A stretch of 64,000 nucleotides of DNA from DATFWC01 sp963777755 (GTDB taxonomy: Bacteria > Pseudomonadota > Alphaproteobacteria > Rhizobiales > Xanthobacteraceae), in assembly GCA_963777755.1 (NCBI GenBank), contig CAVZSC010000032.1:186001-250000 (forward strand). Direction: 5' to 3'. A program made the position numbers and the translations under genes. Below the pieces are notes generated by a model. The model was given only the letters and a program-made list of their open reading frames with translations. It did not search any database and was not told where the DNA came from. Of the stretch, positions 8,548 through 17,302 are shown piece by piece; positions within the stretch are counted from its first letter, which is position 1, and every line of letters begins with the position of its first letter.

Positions 8548-9399
8548 CTACCCCGCCGCCGCGACCGCACCGCCGCTGACCGAGCGGGCGAGCGCGAGGA
8601 TCGCCCACGCCACCAGACCGAGCCCGACTGACAGGGCCGCCGCCATGGCGATATTCGCCGACAGCGTGAACTCGGTGTAGATCAGCATCGGCAGCACGTC
8701 GATGTTGGTCGCCAGCGTGAACGCGGTGCCGAACGCGCCCATGGCGGTCGCGAACGCGATCGCCCCGGAGGCGACGAAGGCCGGGCGAAGCGCCGGGAGG
8801 ATGACGTCCCGGTGCACCGCCCACGGGCCGGCCCCGAGCGCGCGGGCGGCTTCCTCCAGCGCGGGATCGAGCTTCTCGACCGCCGCCATGATGGTGAGGA
8901 TCACGCGCGGAATGGAGAAATAGAGGTAGCCGAGGAACAGGCCGTGCAGCGAATAGGCGAGCACCAGCTTCTCGCCCATGAGGCGGTTGGTGAGGTCGCC
9001 GATCAGGCCCTGGCGGCCGGCCAGAAGGATGATCATGAAGCCGACCACCACGCCGGGGAACGCGAGCGGAAAGGTGAGCATCGCGATCAGCACGGCGCGG
9101 CCGGGAAAGCGGTGGCGCTGCAGGAACAGGCCCGCAATGGTGGCGATGAGGAGAGTTGCGGCCGTCGTCGCGGCCGCCAGCAGCACCGTGTTGATTAGTG
9201 TCGCGCGATAGCGCGGCGCCAGCAGGATCGCCGCGTAGGCGGAAAGACCGGTCTCGCCGCTCGCGCCGACGACCATCAATTGCGCCATCGGCAACACGAA
9301 GAACGCTCCGACAACCACGGCGAGCGGCATGAGGCAGATGCGCCAGAATGCCGCGTGCGAGACGCGCAGCGACTTCGGCAGCACCATCAAGGCCGGCAT
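8548..9399 (-). CDS. ABC transporter permease, PotB type
   Basis: A 283-residue permease with about six membrane helices and the EAA loop EEAARALGAGPWAVHRDVILPALRP split over about 180-205. It is the first permease after the binding protein (33-base gap). With the PotC-like partner and a TOBE-type ATPase it forms a type I importer of the polyamine/ferric iron/2-aminoethylphosphonate class. The start at 9399 gives a short N-terminal tail; an internal ATG 12 bases later is also possible. Confidence 0.9.
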   Translation of the reverse strand: MPALMVLPKSLRVSHAAFWRICLMPLAVVVGAFFVLPMAQLMVVGASGETGLSAYAAILLAPRYRATLINTVLLAAATTAATLLIATIAGLFLQRHRFPGRAVLIAMLTFPLAFPGVVVGFMIILLAGRQGLIGDLTNRLMGEKLVLAYSLHGLFLGYLYFSIPRVILTIMAAVEKLDPALEEAARALGAGPWAVHRDVILPALRPAFVASGAIAFATAMGAFGTAFTLATNIDVLPMLIYTEFTLSANIAMAAALSVGLGLVAWAILALARSVSGGAVAAAG

Positions 9400-9431
9400 G
9401 GGTGATCGGTTGCGCTACATCGCAGAATGCC

Positions 9432-10439
9432 TCAACGCACCTCGGCGAGATAGCGGTCGGTGAACGCCTTCTGCACCAGCTCCATCTCCGCCCAGTCGAC
9501 GCTCTTTGCCCGCGCATAGTCGCCGTCGGGCAGGAACTTGGCCTTCACGGCATCCGGCAGCGGGATCGCCCGGGCGGGACGCAGATAGGCGTTGGTCCAG
9601 ATCGCCTGGCCCTTGTCGGAGAGCAGATAGTCGAGCACCTTCTCGGCCTTGGCCTTGTTCGGGGCGCCTTTCACCAGACCGGACACGTAAGGGAAGACGA
9701 CCGATCCTTCGCACGGGATGACGAACTCGAACTTGCCCTTCTCGGTGTATTTCGCCCGATAGGCGTTGAAGTCGTAGTCGAACAGGATCGGGATCTCGCC
9801 GGAGACGACGCGCGCATAGGATGTCTGCTTCGGCACGATCGGCTGGTTCTTCTGCAGGTCCTTGAAGAAAGCGACGGCCGGGGAAAACTCCTTCACCGAG
9901 CCGCCGAGCGCGAGGTTGACGGCGACCGCACCCACATAGCCGACCGCCGCCGACGAGGGATCGAGATAGCCGGCCATCCCGCGATAGTCGCTCTTGAGGA
10001 GATCTTTCCAGCAGGCGGGAACTGGCTTGCCGCCCAGCGCGTCGCGGTTGACGAACAGCCCGAGCGTTCCCGAATGGATCGTGGTCCAATAGCCGTCGGC
10101 GTCCTTCAGCCCGGCGGAAACCCCGTCCCACCCCTTCGGCTTGTAGGCATCCATGACGCCCGCCGTCTTCGCCTTCATGCCGAAGGTGACGCCGTAATAG
10201 GCGATGTCGGCGACCGGATTGGCCTTCTCGGCGATGAGCTGCGACAGCGTCTGGCCGGAATTCTTGTTGTCGAACGGAATGTCGTAGCCGAGATCGGCCT
10301 TGATCGCCTTGAGCATCGAGGCCCAGTCGGCCCATTCGGGCGGACAGTTGTAGCAGATCACGTCGGCAGCCTGCGCGGGCGCGCGCGACGCGATCGCCGC
10401 GACGACCGCAAAGGCCAACGCGAGCACGATTTTTCTCAT
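9432..10439 (-). CDS. periplasmic substrate-binding protein of the importer
   Basis: 335 residues with a clear signal peptide (MRKIVLALAFAVVAAIASRA, cleavage near AQA-AD at 23-25). The mature part has the type II periplasmic-binding fold of the spermidine/iron/phosphonate family, with segments VADIAYYGVTFG and TIHSGTLGLFVNRDAL typical of the hinge region. GGGAGGGT lies just before the ATG. It is the first gene of the operon down to the phosphodiesterase. The substrate is unproven; the downstream phosphodiesterase makes a phospho-compound plausible. Confidence 0.88.
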   Translation of the reverse strand: MRKIVLALAFAVVAAIASRAPAQAADVICYNCPPEWADWASMLKAIKADLGYDIPFDNKNSGQTLSQLIAEKANPVADIAYYGVTFGMKAKTAGVMDAYKPKGWDGVSAGLKDADGYWTTIHSGTLGLFVNRDALGGKPVPACWKDLLKSDYRGMAGYLDPSSAAVGYVGAVAVNLALGGSVKEFSPAVAFFKDLQKNQPIVPKQTSYARVVSGEIPILFDYDFNAYRAKYTEKGKFEFVIPCEGSVVFPYVSGLVKGAPNKAKAEKVLDYLLSDKGQAIWTNAYLRPARAIPLPDAVKAKFLPDGDYARAKSVDWAEMELVQKAFTDRYLAEVR

Positions 10440-10747
10440 GATACCCTCCCCCGACCCGGCGACGATGAGCTGTGCTTATCGATCGTGGATGTCTCTATTG
10501 CGACACAGTGCGGCGACGGCACTGCCACTCAGCCGCCTCGCCGGCTGCATGATAGCGCAAAGAAAGTTGCGTCACACCGATTTCCGCGGCAGCCGGACGT
10601 CAGGTCTGCCTGGGCGAGTAGCGCGCCGCGGTTTGCTGGGCAATTGCAAGATGGCCAAGTGATCCGGACGCTACGAGGTGGCGATGAAGGCAGAGAGGTG
10701 GTTCACGGTGGAGCCGATCCCCTGACCTGCCTTCCGCGGGAGCGCCG
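10440..10747. other. intergenic region, promoter of the import operon expected
   Basis: 308 bases between the binding-protein gene and a small secreted-protein gene, both on the minus strand. The minus-strand promoter of the import operon should lie near 10450-10560, but I cannot assign convincing -35/-10 boxes. I see no RNA gene, strong terminator or repeat here. Confidence 0.4.
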
Positions 10748-11140
10748 TCATTCGGGCGGCTTGACCGACAGGCTGAACGGCACGCCGCGCCACTGCGGGC
10801 ACGACAGCGCACCCTCGTAGCGATCCGACAGGGTCGCATCGAAGCCGCATTCGACGCCGTCGAGCACCAGGGTGGCTTTCATCCGCCGCCGCGTCCACCC
10901 GGTGATCTGGTAACGGATCTCGCCCGCCATCTCGACCGGGCGCCCGGGCGTGCACACGCCGACATGGGTGACAACAACGGGCCCGGCGAATTCCTTCCGG
11001 CCGGCGACGACCGTCTGGACGACGTCGGCCGAGACCTTCCACTCCGAAAGGTAGCCGAGCGTGCCGAAGACCTGCGCGGTTTGCGCCCTCGCCGGCCCGG
11101 CAATTGCCAGCAGTGCGACAGCGAGCATCGATATCCGCAT
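10748..11140 (-). CDS. small secreted protein of unknown function
   Basis: 130 residues with a signal peptide (MRISMLAVALLAIAGPARA, cleavage after about 19). The mature part is short and beta-rich in appearance and has three cysteines (GVC, EC, SC). I know no family for it. It stands alone, with minus-strand neighbours separated by 308 and 46 bases, and probably acts in the periplasm. Confidence 0.65.
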   Translation of the reverse strand: MRISMLAVALLAIAGPARAQTAQVFGTLGYLSEWKVSADVVQTVVAGRKEFAGPVVVTHVGVCTPGRPVEMAGEIRYQITGWTRRRMKATLVLDGVECGFDATLSDRYEGALSCPQWRGVPFSLSVKPPE

Positions 11141-11186
11141 GCACCGTCCCGTGGCAGGCCCTGCCCAGCGGCCGATTATAGCACGG

Positions 11187-12110
11187 TCAGCCCGCCGACA
11201 TGTGCGAGTACATCATGCGGCCTTTGACCGGCACTTCGGCGCGCAGGACAGTCCCGGTGTCGGATTCGGTGATGTACAAGGTCTTGCCATCGCCTCCGCC
11301 GAACGCGACGTTCGTGGTCGAGACCCCGGCGCACGACTCGACCCGGTATTGCGGCTCGCCCAGGCGATTGAACAGCCACACCGCGCCGAGCCCGCAGTGG
11401 GCGACCACCAGCCCGTCCTCGTCGTCGATCGCTATTCCATCGGGGCCGGCAAGGCCGCCCGACAGCGCGATGAAGGTACCGACCTTCGACGTGGTGCCGT
11501 CGGGATGCAGCGGCAGCCGCCACACCTGGTTGGCGCGCGTCACCGCGACGAACAGCGTCCTCTCGTCCTTGGACAGCACCAGCCCGTTGGGGCTCGGAAT
11601 GTTTTCCATCAGGCAATCGACGTTGCCGTCGCGCCGCAGCCGGTACACGCGTCCGCTCGGATCCTGCAGCCCGGTCTGTCCCTGGTCGGTGAAATAGAGG
11701 TCGCCGTTCGCCGCAAAGATCAGGTCGTTGAGACCCCGCAACCCCTCGCGGCGAACATTCTCGAGCACAGGCTCGACGGCGCCCTTGGCGGGATCGAGCA
11801 CCAAGATGCCGCGCCGGTGATCGGCGATGAAGACGCGACCGTCCTGGTGGATTTTTAGGCCGTTCGGCCAGCCGTCGTACTCGCACACCACGCTCCAGTC
11901 GCCCGATGGCGACACGCGCAGGATGCGGCCGTACGGGATGTCGACCAGGTAGAGATTGCCGGCGCGATCGAACGACGGCCCTTCCAGGAACGAATGCAGC
12001 TCGCCGTGCCGGCCGAATGCCCAGCCCGAGCGGCAATTCTTTACCCGCAGGTGCTCGGGCAACTGGGAAAAGACTTCGCTCTTGATCCGCCTGGGGGGCT
12101 CGAACAGCAC
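11187..12110 (-). CDS. SMP-30/gluconolactonase-like beta-propeller
   Basis: A 307-residue cytoplasmic six-bladed propeller lactonase. Family marks seen are LEGPSFDRAGNLYLVDI (metal-binding Glu and blade 1), GLNDLIFAANGDLYFTD (the conserved N-D-x pair), SPNGLVLSKDERTLFVA and DGIAIDDEDGL. These enzymes open sugar lactones or related rings with one divalent metal. It starts at GTG 12110 with GGAG six bases before it. A direct/inverted operator-like site lies upstream, and the gene is divergent from the SsuABC-AtuA operon, which may share its substrate range. Confidence 0.88.
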   Translation of the reverse strand: MLFEPPRRIKSEVFSQLPEHLRVKNCRSGWAFGRHGELHSFLEGPSFDRAGNLYLVDIPYGRILRVSPSGDWSVVCEYDGWPNGLKIHQDGRVFIADHRRGILVLDPAKGAVEPVLENVRREGLRGLNDLIFAANGDLYFTDQGQTGLQDPSGRVYRLRRDGNVDCLMENIPSPNGLVLSKDERTLFVAVTRANQVWRLPLHPDGTTSKVGTFIALSGGLAGPDGIAIDDEDGLVVAHCGLGAVWLFNRLGEPQYRVESCAGVSTTNVAFGGGDGKTLYITESDTGTVLRAEVPVKGRMMYSHMSAG

Positions 12111-12185
12111 ATCGCTCTCCTGGATTCGACGATCGCGTGACGGCAGCGCACGCCGGCGTTGCTCGTCGTGCAGGCATTTCCATCC

Positions 12186-12215
12186 CCTTGTCTTGGTTTA
12201 GACAACTAGACAAGG
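12186..12215. promoter_or_regulatory. operator-like inverted repeat upstream of the SMP-30 gene
   Basis: Arms CCTTGTC (12186-12192) and GACAAGG (12209-12215) form a perfect 7-bp inverted repeat. Read on the minus strand the site contains two tandem TTGTCTA boxes. It lies about 76-105 bases before the SMP-30 start. TTGTCTA-type elements resemble operators of GntR-family sugar-acid regulators, but no such regulator is in the window. Confidence 0.45.
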
Positions 12216-12244
12216 CGGCCGTCCAAGGCAACACGTAGCACGGA

Positions 12245-12411
12245 CTAGTGCGGCGGATTTGCAGTTCCTCCCGGCTCACGGCAATCTCATGTAGGAACTG
12301 CAAATCCATAAGCCGCACTAGAAGCATTGATATTGCCAGTGCTCCTTTGATTCCGAATTTCGCGGTAGAGTCTGCCGCGAAGTGATGCGAAATTCGGAAT
12401 CGGAGCACTAG
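12245..12411. repeat. two adjacent palindromic intergenic repeats
   Basis: Palindrome 1 (12245-12321) has arms containing AGGAACTGCAAATCC and GCCGCACTAG. Palindrome 2 (12338-12411) has arms containing ATTCCGAATTTCGC and AGTGCTCC. Each could fold into a long hairpin. The second ends three bases before the likely start of the permease gene, so the operon's promoter or 5' UTR must contain or abut the repeat. With the operator at 12186-12215 they account for most of the 304-base gap 12111-12414. Confidence 0.85.
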
Positions 12412-12414
12412 CGG

Positions 12415-13242
12415 GTGGAACGCGTCAGGGTGGAAACGTCGACAACTTCGGCAAGCACGGTCGAGCGCCGTGAGCGTGGCATCATCGCAGGCGTTCTCGC
12501 CGGCGACCGCGCCGTGTCCCTCCTGTCGGTCGTCGTCGGCCTGACGCTGTGGCAGGTGGCGGCGGGGCAAGTATCCGAGCTGATCCTGCCGGCACCTTCC
12601 GCCGTATTGGCACGCTTCGCCGACCCCGCCTGGGTCGCCCACCTGCTCGCGGCGCTCGCCGGCTCGCTCACCCAGCTCGCCATCGGCTTTGCGCTGAGCC
12701 TCGCGGTCGCGGTGCCGCTCGGCATCGTCATCGGACGCTCCTCCCTGCTCAGCCGCATGTTCGAGCCGTTGATCAGCGCGCTCTACGCAATCCCGCCGGT
12801 TGCCTTCATTCCCTTCCTGATCATCTGGTTCGGCCTGTTCCTCGAGGCGCGCATCGCGCTCGTCTTCCTGATGAGCGTGTTCGATATCCTGGTGGTGATC
12901 ATCGCCGGGGCGCGGGACGTACGTCCCGCGCTCATGGACGTCGGACGATCGTTCGGCGCCTCCTACGGCCAACGCTTCCGGCTGGTCGTGCTTCCTGCGC
13001 TCACCCCGTTCCTGTTCGCGGCGCTGCGCGTCGGCTCCGCCCGCGCCATCAACGGCATGATCACCGCGGAGCTGTTCTTCGCCGCCGTCAACCTCGGCGC
13101 CATCATGAAGCGGGGAGCCCAGAACTTCGACAGCGCCACCGTGCTGTCGGTCGTTGTCCTCGTCTGCGTCCTCGGCCTCCTCGCCCAGTCGGCCATCGAC
13201 GCGCTCGAAGGCCGCCTGCTGCGCTGGCACGTGCGGAGCTGA
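12415..13242 (+). CDS. ABC transporter permease, SsuC/TauC type (1)
   Basis: 275 residues, about six membrane helices. It has the EAA loop MDVGRSFGASYGQRFRLVVLPAL at about 178-200 and IPPVAFIPFLIIWFG, typical of sulfonate/nitrate permeases. It starts at GTG 12415; a GTG at 12430 is equally possible because the palindrome upstream leaves no clear ribosome site. A second permease follows after 4 bases, so the channel is a heterodimer rather than the single-permease SsuC form. Confidence 0.88.
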   Translation: MERVRVETSTTSASTVERRERGIIAGVLAGDRAVSLLSVVVGLTLWQVAAGQVSELILPAPSAVLARFADPAWVAHLLAALAGSLTQLAIGFALSLAVAVPLGIVIGRSSLLSRMFEPLISALYAIPPVAFIPFLIIWFGLFLEARIALVFLMSVFDILVVIIAGARDVRPALMDVGRSFGASYGQRFRLVVLPALTPFLFAALRVGSARAINGMITAELFFAAVNLGAIMKRGAQNFDSATVLSVVVLVCVLGLLAQSAIDALEGRLLRWHVRS

Positions 13243-13246
13243 GCCG

Positions 13247-14008
13247 GTGCCGCAGCTCCGCAACGTCGTCCTCGGCTCAACCGGCATCGCGCTGTTCGGG
13301 CTCGTCTGGGAGGCCGCGGGCCGCGCGCTTGGCCCGGCTCTGCTGGCGGCGCCGTCGGTCGTCGCTGTCGACTATGTCGGCCTGCTGGCGCAGGGCGACA
13401 TGCTGCGCGAGCTCGCCTTCTCGCTGCGGCAAATGGCGATCGGCTTCCTCCTCGCCTGCACGGTCGGCATGCCGCTCGGCGTGCTCATGGGGCGTTCGCG
13501 TCTCGCCGACGCGATCTTCCGCCCGTGGGTCAGCATGTTCGTCGTCACCTCGACGGCGGCGCTCATTCCGCTCCTCATCATGATGCTCGGCACCGGGCTC
13601 CTGCTGCGGGTGACGCTCGTGTTCCTGGCCAGCGTCTGGTACATTGTGCTCACCACCTACAACGGGGCGCGCGGCATCGATCCGCAGCAGATCGCGGCGG
13701 CGCGCTCGTTCTCGGCGACGCGGTTGCAGATCTTCTGGAAGGTGATCATGCCGGCGCTCTATCCGTACCTGATGACCGGCGCCCGCATCGGCCTGGTGCA
13801 TGCCATCCGCGCCATGGTGCTGGCCGAGATGTTCGTCATCATCGGCTACGGCGGCCTGGTGCATCGGTCGGGCCTGCTGATCGGGACCGGCCCGTTGCTC
13901 GGATTGCTCCTGACCCTGATGATCGTCAGTCTCGTGTTCAACGGGCTGCTGCGCGAAAGCGGCCGCCGGCTGGCGCCGTGGTACGAGCAGCAGCGAGTGA
14001 ATCTGTGA
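13247..14008 (+). CDS. ABC transporter permease, SsuC/TauC type (2)
   Basis: 253 residues from GTG 13247, four bases after the first permease. It has the usual helices and EAA loop (AAARSFSATRLQIFWKVIMP, about 152-171). The GTG is preferred because the frame before it reads into the coding part of the first permease. Both permeases serve the ATPase at 14022 and the binding protein at 14839. Confidence 0.88.
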   Translation: MPQLRNVVLGSTGIALFGLVWEAAGRALGPALLAAPSVVAVDYVGLLAQGDMLRELAFSLRQMAIGFLLACTVGMPLGVLMGRSRLADAIFRPWVSMFVVTSTAALIPLLIMMLGTGLLLRVTLVFLASVWYIVLTTYNGARGIDPQQIAAARSFSATRLQIFWKVIMPALYPYLMTGARIGLVHAIRAMVLAEMFVIIGYGGLVHRSGLLIGTGPLLGLLLTLMIVSLVFNGLLRESGRRLAPWYEQQRVNL

Positions 14009-14021
14009 TGCGAGAGGCGCG

Positions 14022-14801
14022 ATGAACGCGAGCGCGACCAAGCTCGAGGTGCGCAACGTCTCCAAGTCCTATGGCGACGGCGCCAAGACGTTGCCGGTGC
14101 TGGAGGGCTTCTCGCTGTCGGTCGCCGAGCTCGAGTTCCTCGTGCTGCTCGGGCCGTCAGGCTGCGGCAAGTCCACCCTGCTCCGCATCATCGACGGCAT
14201 CGAAAGCTGCGACCGCGGCCAGATCATCCTCGACGACGAAGACGTCACCGGCACGACCGGGCACGGCCGGGGAATGGTGTTCCAGAGCTTCGAGTTGTTT
14301 CCCTGGCGCACGACGATCGACAACGTGGCGTTCGGGCTCGAGGTGGCCGGCGTCGGCCGCAAGGAACGGCTGGAGATCGCCCGCGAGCATGTCGATCTCG
14401 TCGGCCTCACCGGCTTCGAGCAGGCCTACCCGCACGAGCTATCCGGCGGCATGCAGCAGCGCGTCGGCATCGCGCGCGCGCTCGCCATCAACCCGAGCAT
14501 CCTGTTGATGGACGAACCCTATGGCGCGCTCGACGTGCAGACGCGCGACCTCCTGCAGGAGGAGTTGCTCGACATCTGGGACCGGCAGCGCAAGACCGTG
14601 ATCTTCGTGACGCACTCGATCGAGGAGGCGCTCTATCTCGCCGACCGCATCGTCGTGATGTCGCCGCGCCCGGGTCGGATCGAGCATATCATCGATGTGC
14701 CGTTCGGTCGCCCGCGCCGCGAGGAGATCAAGAGCGCGCCGGAGTTCCTGCAGATGCGCCGCGAGATCTGGCAGTCCTTGAAAAAGGGAGCGCATGTGTG
14801 A
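14022..14801 (+). CDS. ABC transporter ATPase, SsuB/TauB type
   Basis: 259 residues: Walker A GPSGCGKST (44-52), Q-loop MVFQSFELFPW, signature LSGGMQQR at about 142-149, Walker B ILLMDEP at about 163-169, switch VTHS, and the GRIEHIIDVPFGRPR tail of the subfamily. It lies between the permease pair and the binding-protein gene and energises that importer. It is clearly related in type to the truncated ATPase at the window start, but the neighbours differ. Confidence 0.93.
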   Translation: MNASATKLEVRNVSKSYGDGAKTLPVLEGFSLSVAELEFLVLLGPSGCGKSTLLRIIDGIESCDRGQIILDDEDVTGTTGHGRGMVFQSFELFPWRTTIDNVAFGLEVAGVGRKERLEIAREHVDLVGLTGFEQAYPHELSGGMQQRVGIARALAINPSILLMDEPYGALDVQTRDLLQEELLDIWDRQRKTVIFVTHSIEEALYLADRIVVMSPRPGRIEHIIDVPFGRPRREEIKSAPEFLQMRREIWQSLKKGAHV

Positions 14802-14838
14802 GGCGCACGGCAGACCAATATCGACCTGGAGGAAACAC

Positions 14839-15873
14839 GTGACCCACTCTCGCAGACAAGTCCTGGGAATGATGGCGGCCGGCGTGGGCGGCGGGCTGGC
14901 GGCGCCCCGCATCCCGCGTGCCTTCGCCCAGGCCGGCCGCTCGCTGCACTTTCAGCTCCAGGGCTTCAGCCTGGCGATCCACATGCCCGAGCTGATCGCT
15001 ATCCGCGACGAGCTGCCCAAGCTCGGCTACGGCGCGATCAAAGGCGACCGCATCGAGTCGATGCAGGTCATCACCCAGTCGATCGTGGCGGGCTCGGCCG
15101 AGGTGGGGGATGCCGACGTGGTCTCCACCTTGCGCGCCAGCGAGGCCGGCGCCGACATCAGGCTGATCGGCCTCGTCTACAACAGCACCAGCCAGGTGCT
15201 GGTCGTCAATGCCGACAAGGTCAAGAGCTACGCGGATTTCAAGAACCCGGCCAATGCCATCGCGCTCAACTCGCGCGGCGACTTCATCTACGTGATCCTC
15301 AGCGGGATCCTGGCCCGTCACAATATCGACCTCAACGACACGACCATCGTGGAGATCGGTGGCTCGGGCTCGCGCATGCGGGCCCTGCTCGGCGGCCGCG
15401 TCGCGGCCGTCCCGGTGCATTTCGATCAGGCCGAGGCGATCGTAAAGCAGGGCAACTACAAGATCATGATCGAGCCGTGGCAGACGTTCAGCACCTGGTA
15501 TTCGCAGGCGTGGCTGGTGCAGGCCAAGTGGCTCGACAAGGCGGAGAACCAACGCGCCGCCGTCGACCTGAACAAGGCCATGATCACGGCGTTCCGCCGG
15601 ACCAATGCCGAGTTCGACTATTTCGCCGCGGGCTTCCGCAAGCACGCCACCGTAACCGATGCCGGCAAGGCGACCGACGACGACCTCAGGCCGATCTGGC
15701 AGAAGCTCTCGCGCGACATCAAGGCATGGCCGAACGACGGCGGCTTCCGGCGCGAGGATTTCAAGGCGCTGCTGCCGGTCTACCGGCAAGCCGGCGCGAT
15801 CAAGGCCGAGCCCAATGTCGATCGCGTCATCGACACGCGCTTCGTCGAGCAGGCCTTGAAGGAGCTGGGATGA
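14839..15873 (+). CDS. ABC substrate-binding protein, NMT1/SsuA type
   Basis: 344 residues. A Tat-like leader is present: SRRQVLGMMAAGVGGG followed by a cleavage site near AFAQA (about 32-36). The start GTG 14839 is chosen for the strong GGAGGAAAC six bases before it. The mature part has the SsuA/ThiY fold (SRGDFIYVILSG, VPVHFDQAEAIV). It provides specificity for the importer encoded just upstream. The downstream AtuA-like gene points to an organic-acid or terpenoid-type ligand rather than a sulfonate (inference). Confidence 0.87.
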   Translation: MTHSRRQVLGMMAAGVGGGLAAPRIPRAFAQAGRSLHFQLQGFSLAIHMPELIAIRDELPKLGYGAIKGDRIESMQVITQSIVAGSAEVGDADVVSTLRASEAGADIRLIGLVYNSTSQVLVVNADKVKSYADFKNPANAIALNSRGDFIYVILSGILARHNIDLNDTTIVEIGGSGSRMRALLGGRVAAVPVHFDQAEAIVKQGNYKIMIEPWQTFSTWYSQAWLVQAKWLDKAENQRAAVDLNKAMITAFRRTNAEFDYFAAGFRKHATVTDAGKATDDDLRPIWQKLSRDIKAWPNDGGFRREDFKALLPVYRQAGAIKAEPNVDRVIDTRFVEQALKELG

Positions 15874-15925
15874 GCGGATACGGGCCTCGTATCTGCGTGC
15901 AGACAGGAAACGCAGGGGTGCCAAC

Positions 15926-17299
15926 ATGACGGAAGTGCGGGTGTTGTCGGCGTCCGGCCAGATCGGCTCGGGGTTCCTCGAGTCCTCGCTCGAGCGCGGG
16001 ATTTCGCTCGAGCCGCACGTCATCGCCTGCGACGGCGGCTCGACCGATGCCGGTCCGGCGCATCTCGGCAGCGGCGAGCCGCATTTCTCGCGCGAGGGCA
16101 CCAAGCGCGACCTGCGGCTGATGCTGCGCGGGCGCGACCGCATCGACGTGCCGCTGATCGTCGGCTCCTGCGGGTTCGGCGGCGGCGACGCGGGTGTCGA
16201 CTGGATGCGCGACATCGCGCTGGAGATCGCCCGCGAGGAGGGGTTGCGTTTCCGCCTCGCCCTGGTGCGGAGCGAGCAGGACAAGGCCTATCTGAAGCGC
16301 CGCCTGCGCGAGGGGCGCATCATTCCGCTCAATCCGGCGCCGCCCATCAGCGAGCAGGTGATCGACCGCAGCGCGCATATCGTCGGCATGATGGGGCACG
16401 AGCCGATCGCCGCGGCGATCGACAAGGGCGCGCACGTGGTGCTCGCCGGGCGCGCGTCCGATACCTCGCTGTTCTCCACCGTGCCGTTGATGCGGGGGGC
16501 CGGTGCGGGCCCCGCCTGGCACGCGGCGAAGATCCTGGAGTGCGGCACCGCCTGCGTGGTCCAGCGCAAGCGGCCGGACAGCATCATGGCATGGATCCGC
16601 GACGACCATTTCGACGTCGAGCCGATGGACATGGACGTGGCGTGCACGCCGCAGAGCGTCGCCTCGCACACGCTGTACGAGAACGCCGACCCGTTCCTGA
16701 TCACCGAGCCGAATGGCACGATCGACTCGCACGGCTCGCGCTACGAGGCGCTCGACGGGCGGGCCGTGCGCGTCTACGGGTCTGAGTTCCGCGCCGCCGA
16801 CCGCACCACCATCAAGCTCGAAGGCGCCGAGCTCGCCGGCTACCAGGCGATCATCATCGGCGGCGTGCGCGAGCCCTACATCATCCGCCAGCTCGATTCC
16901 TGGCTGGCGGCGATGCAGGAGAAGTTCGCCGTCCGGGTACAGGAGATGTTCGGCGGAAGGCTCGGGGGTGACGACTACGACATCCACGTGCGCGTCTACG
17001 GCCGCGACGGCGTGATGGGCAAGCTCGAGCCCAAGGCGCACGAGGTCGGCCACGAGATCGGCCTCCTGTTCACCATCACCACGCAGGAAGCGGCCGCCAC
17101 CGACGCGATCGCCAAGACCTTCGCGCATTTCGCCCTGCACTATCCGATCCCGGAATGGCGCGGGCTGATCAGCGGCATCGCCTTCCCGATGGCGCCCTCG
17201 CACGTCAATCGCGGGCCGGTGTACCGGTTCAACCTCAACCACATCGTGGTGCCGGACAGCCCGACCGAGATGTTCCGCACCGAATTCCTGGAGGTCTGA
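15926..17299 (+). CDS. AtuA-family (DUF1446) protein
   Basis: 457 residues matching the acyclic terpene utilisation AtuA family along their whole length: N-terminal GQIGSGF, the central CDGGSTDAGP and HVVLAGRASDTSLFS segments, and the C-terminal HVNRGPVYRFNLNH. The family is needed for citronellol/geraniol catabolism in Pseudomonas, but its reaction is not established. It sits 52 bases after the binding protein and 3 bases before DUF4387, a standard partner. No other atu/liu genes are nearby, so the real substrate may differ. Confidence 0.85.
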   Translation: MTEVRVLSASGQIGSGFLESSLERGISLEPHVIACDGGSTDAGPAHLGSGEPHFSREGTKRDLRLMLRGRDRIDVPLIVGSCGFGGGDAGVDWMRDIALEIAREEGLRFRLALVRSEQDKAYLKRRLREGRIIPLNPAPPISEQVIDRSAHIVGMMGHEPIAAAIDKGAHVVLAGRASDTSLFSTVPLMRGAGAGPAWHAAKILECGTACVVQRKRPDSIMAWIRDDHFDVEPMDMDVACTPQSVASHTLYENADPFLITEPNGTIDSHGSRYEALDGRAVRVYGSEFRAADRTTIKLEGAELAGYQAIIIGGVREPYIIRQLDSWLAAMQEKFAVRVQEMFGGRLGGDDYDIHVRVYGRDGVMGKLEPKAHEVGHEIGLLFTITTQEAAATDAIAKTFAHFALHYPIPEWRGLISGIAFPMAPSHVNRGPVYRFNLNHIVVPDSPTEMFRTEFLEV

Positions 17300-17302
17300 A
17301 CG

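Noticed and set aside
11176..13287. A very long open frame on the minus strand (about 700 codons) across two genes
   Set aside because: It runs antisense to the first permease, whose helices and EAA loop are clear, and through the palindromic repeats. High G+C makes such shadows common. Composition (Arg/Ala/Asp-rich, no motif) is not protein-like.
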